A stretch of 6,221 bases of DNA from NCBI RefSeq assembly GCF_905209685.1, contig NZ_CAJLUB010000110.1:1-6221 (forward strand), written 5' to 3'. The first letter of the stretch is position 1; each line of letters begins with the position of its first letter. The translations under genes and the position numbers were made by a program. Below, in pieces: positions 6,196 through 6,221 of the stretch. The DNA comes from an uncultured Veillonella sp. (GTDB lineage: Bacteria > Bacillota > Negativicutes > Veillonellales > Veillonellaceae). Under the pieces are notes generated by a model. The model searched no databases. It worked only from the letters and a program-made list of their open reading frames with translations, and was not told the origin of the DNA.

Positions 6196-6221
6196 TTTGA
6201 TCCCCTCGTGTCAAAAATATT

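Overview
The window looks like a chromosomal segment of a low-to-moderate GC, anaerobic, Firmicutes-type bacterium. The best guess is a Veillonella-like member of the Negativicutes. That guess rests on strong AGGAGG-type ribosome sites, sigma-A-like promoters, AT-rich spacers and the gene set: a LUD-domain protein, a stand-alone GltD-like flavoprotein, a PatB/MalY lyase, and a DUF1858-DUF438-hemerythrin-PAS protein typical of anaerobes. I infer the taxonomy from gene content and style; no rRNA or other marker is present. There is no mobile element, CRISPR array, tRNA or rRNA.

Layout. Positions 1-29 hold the first nine codons of a minus-strand gene of unknown product, with a good ribosome site and an extended -10 promoter behind it (76-104). 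A LUD/DUF162 protein follows on the plus strand (273-950). Its stop codon lies inside the 3' end of a small minus-strand XRE-type regulator gene (928-1203), so the two convergent genes overlap by 23 bp. A long hairpin (1303-1353) separates this pair from the GltD-like oxidoreductase gene on the minus strand (1550-2902).

A 377-bp divergent intergenic region (2903-3279) lies between the oxidoreductase gene and the plus-strand patB/malY-type gene (3280-4473). It carries one recognisable promoter for each direction. Almost exactly midway between the two -35 boxes is a 15-bp palindrome of LysR-box form (T-N11-A), which suggests that one regulator controls both genes. The oxidoreductase mRNA would have a leader of about 165 nt that can fold. 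A strong convergent terminator (4550-4593) closes patB and the last gene, a 519-residue minus-strand DUF438-family protein (4636-6195).

Functionally this is a set of separate single-gene transcription units dealing with amino acid, sulfur and redox metabolism rather than one operon. The GltD-like protein passes electrons between NADPH, FAD and iron-sulfur clusters. PatB-type enzymes split cystathionine or cysteine and release sulfide. The DUF438 protein looks like a cytosolic sensor. I see no clear new multi-gene system. The points most worth a second look are the shared palindrome, the orphan GltD-like subunit with a structured leader, the degenerate hemerythrin site in the DUF438 protein, and the antisense overlap of the LUD and XRE genes.
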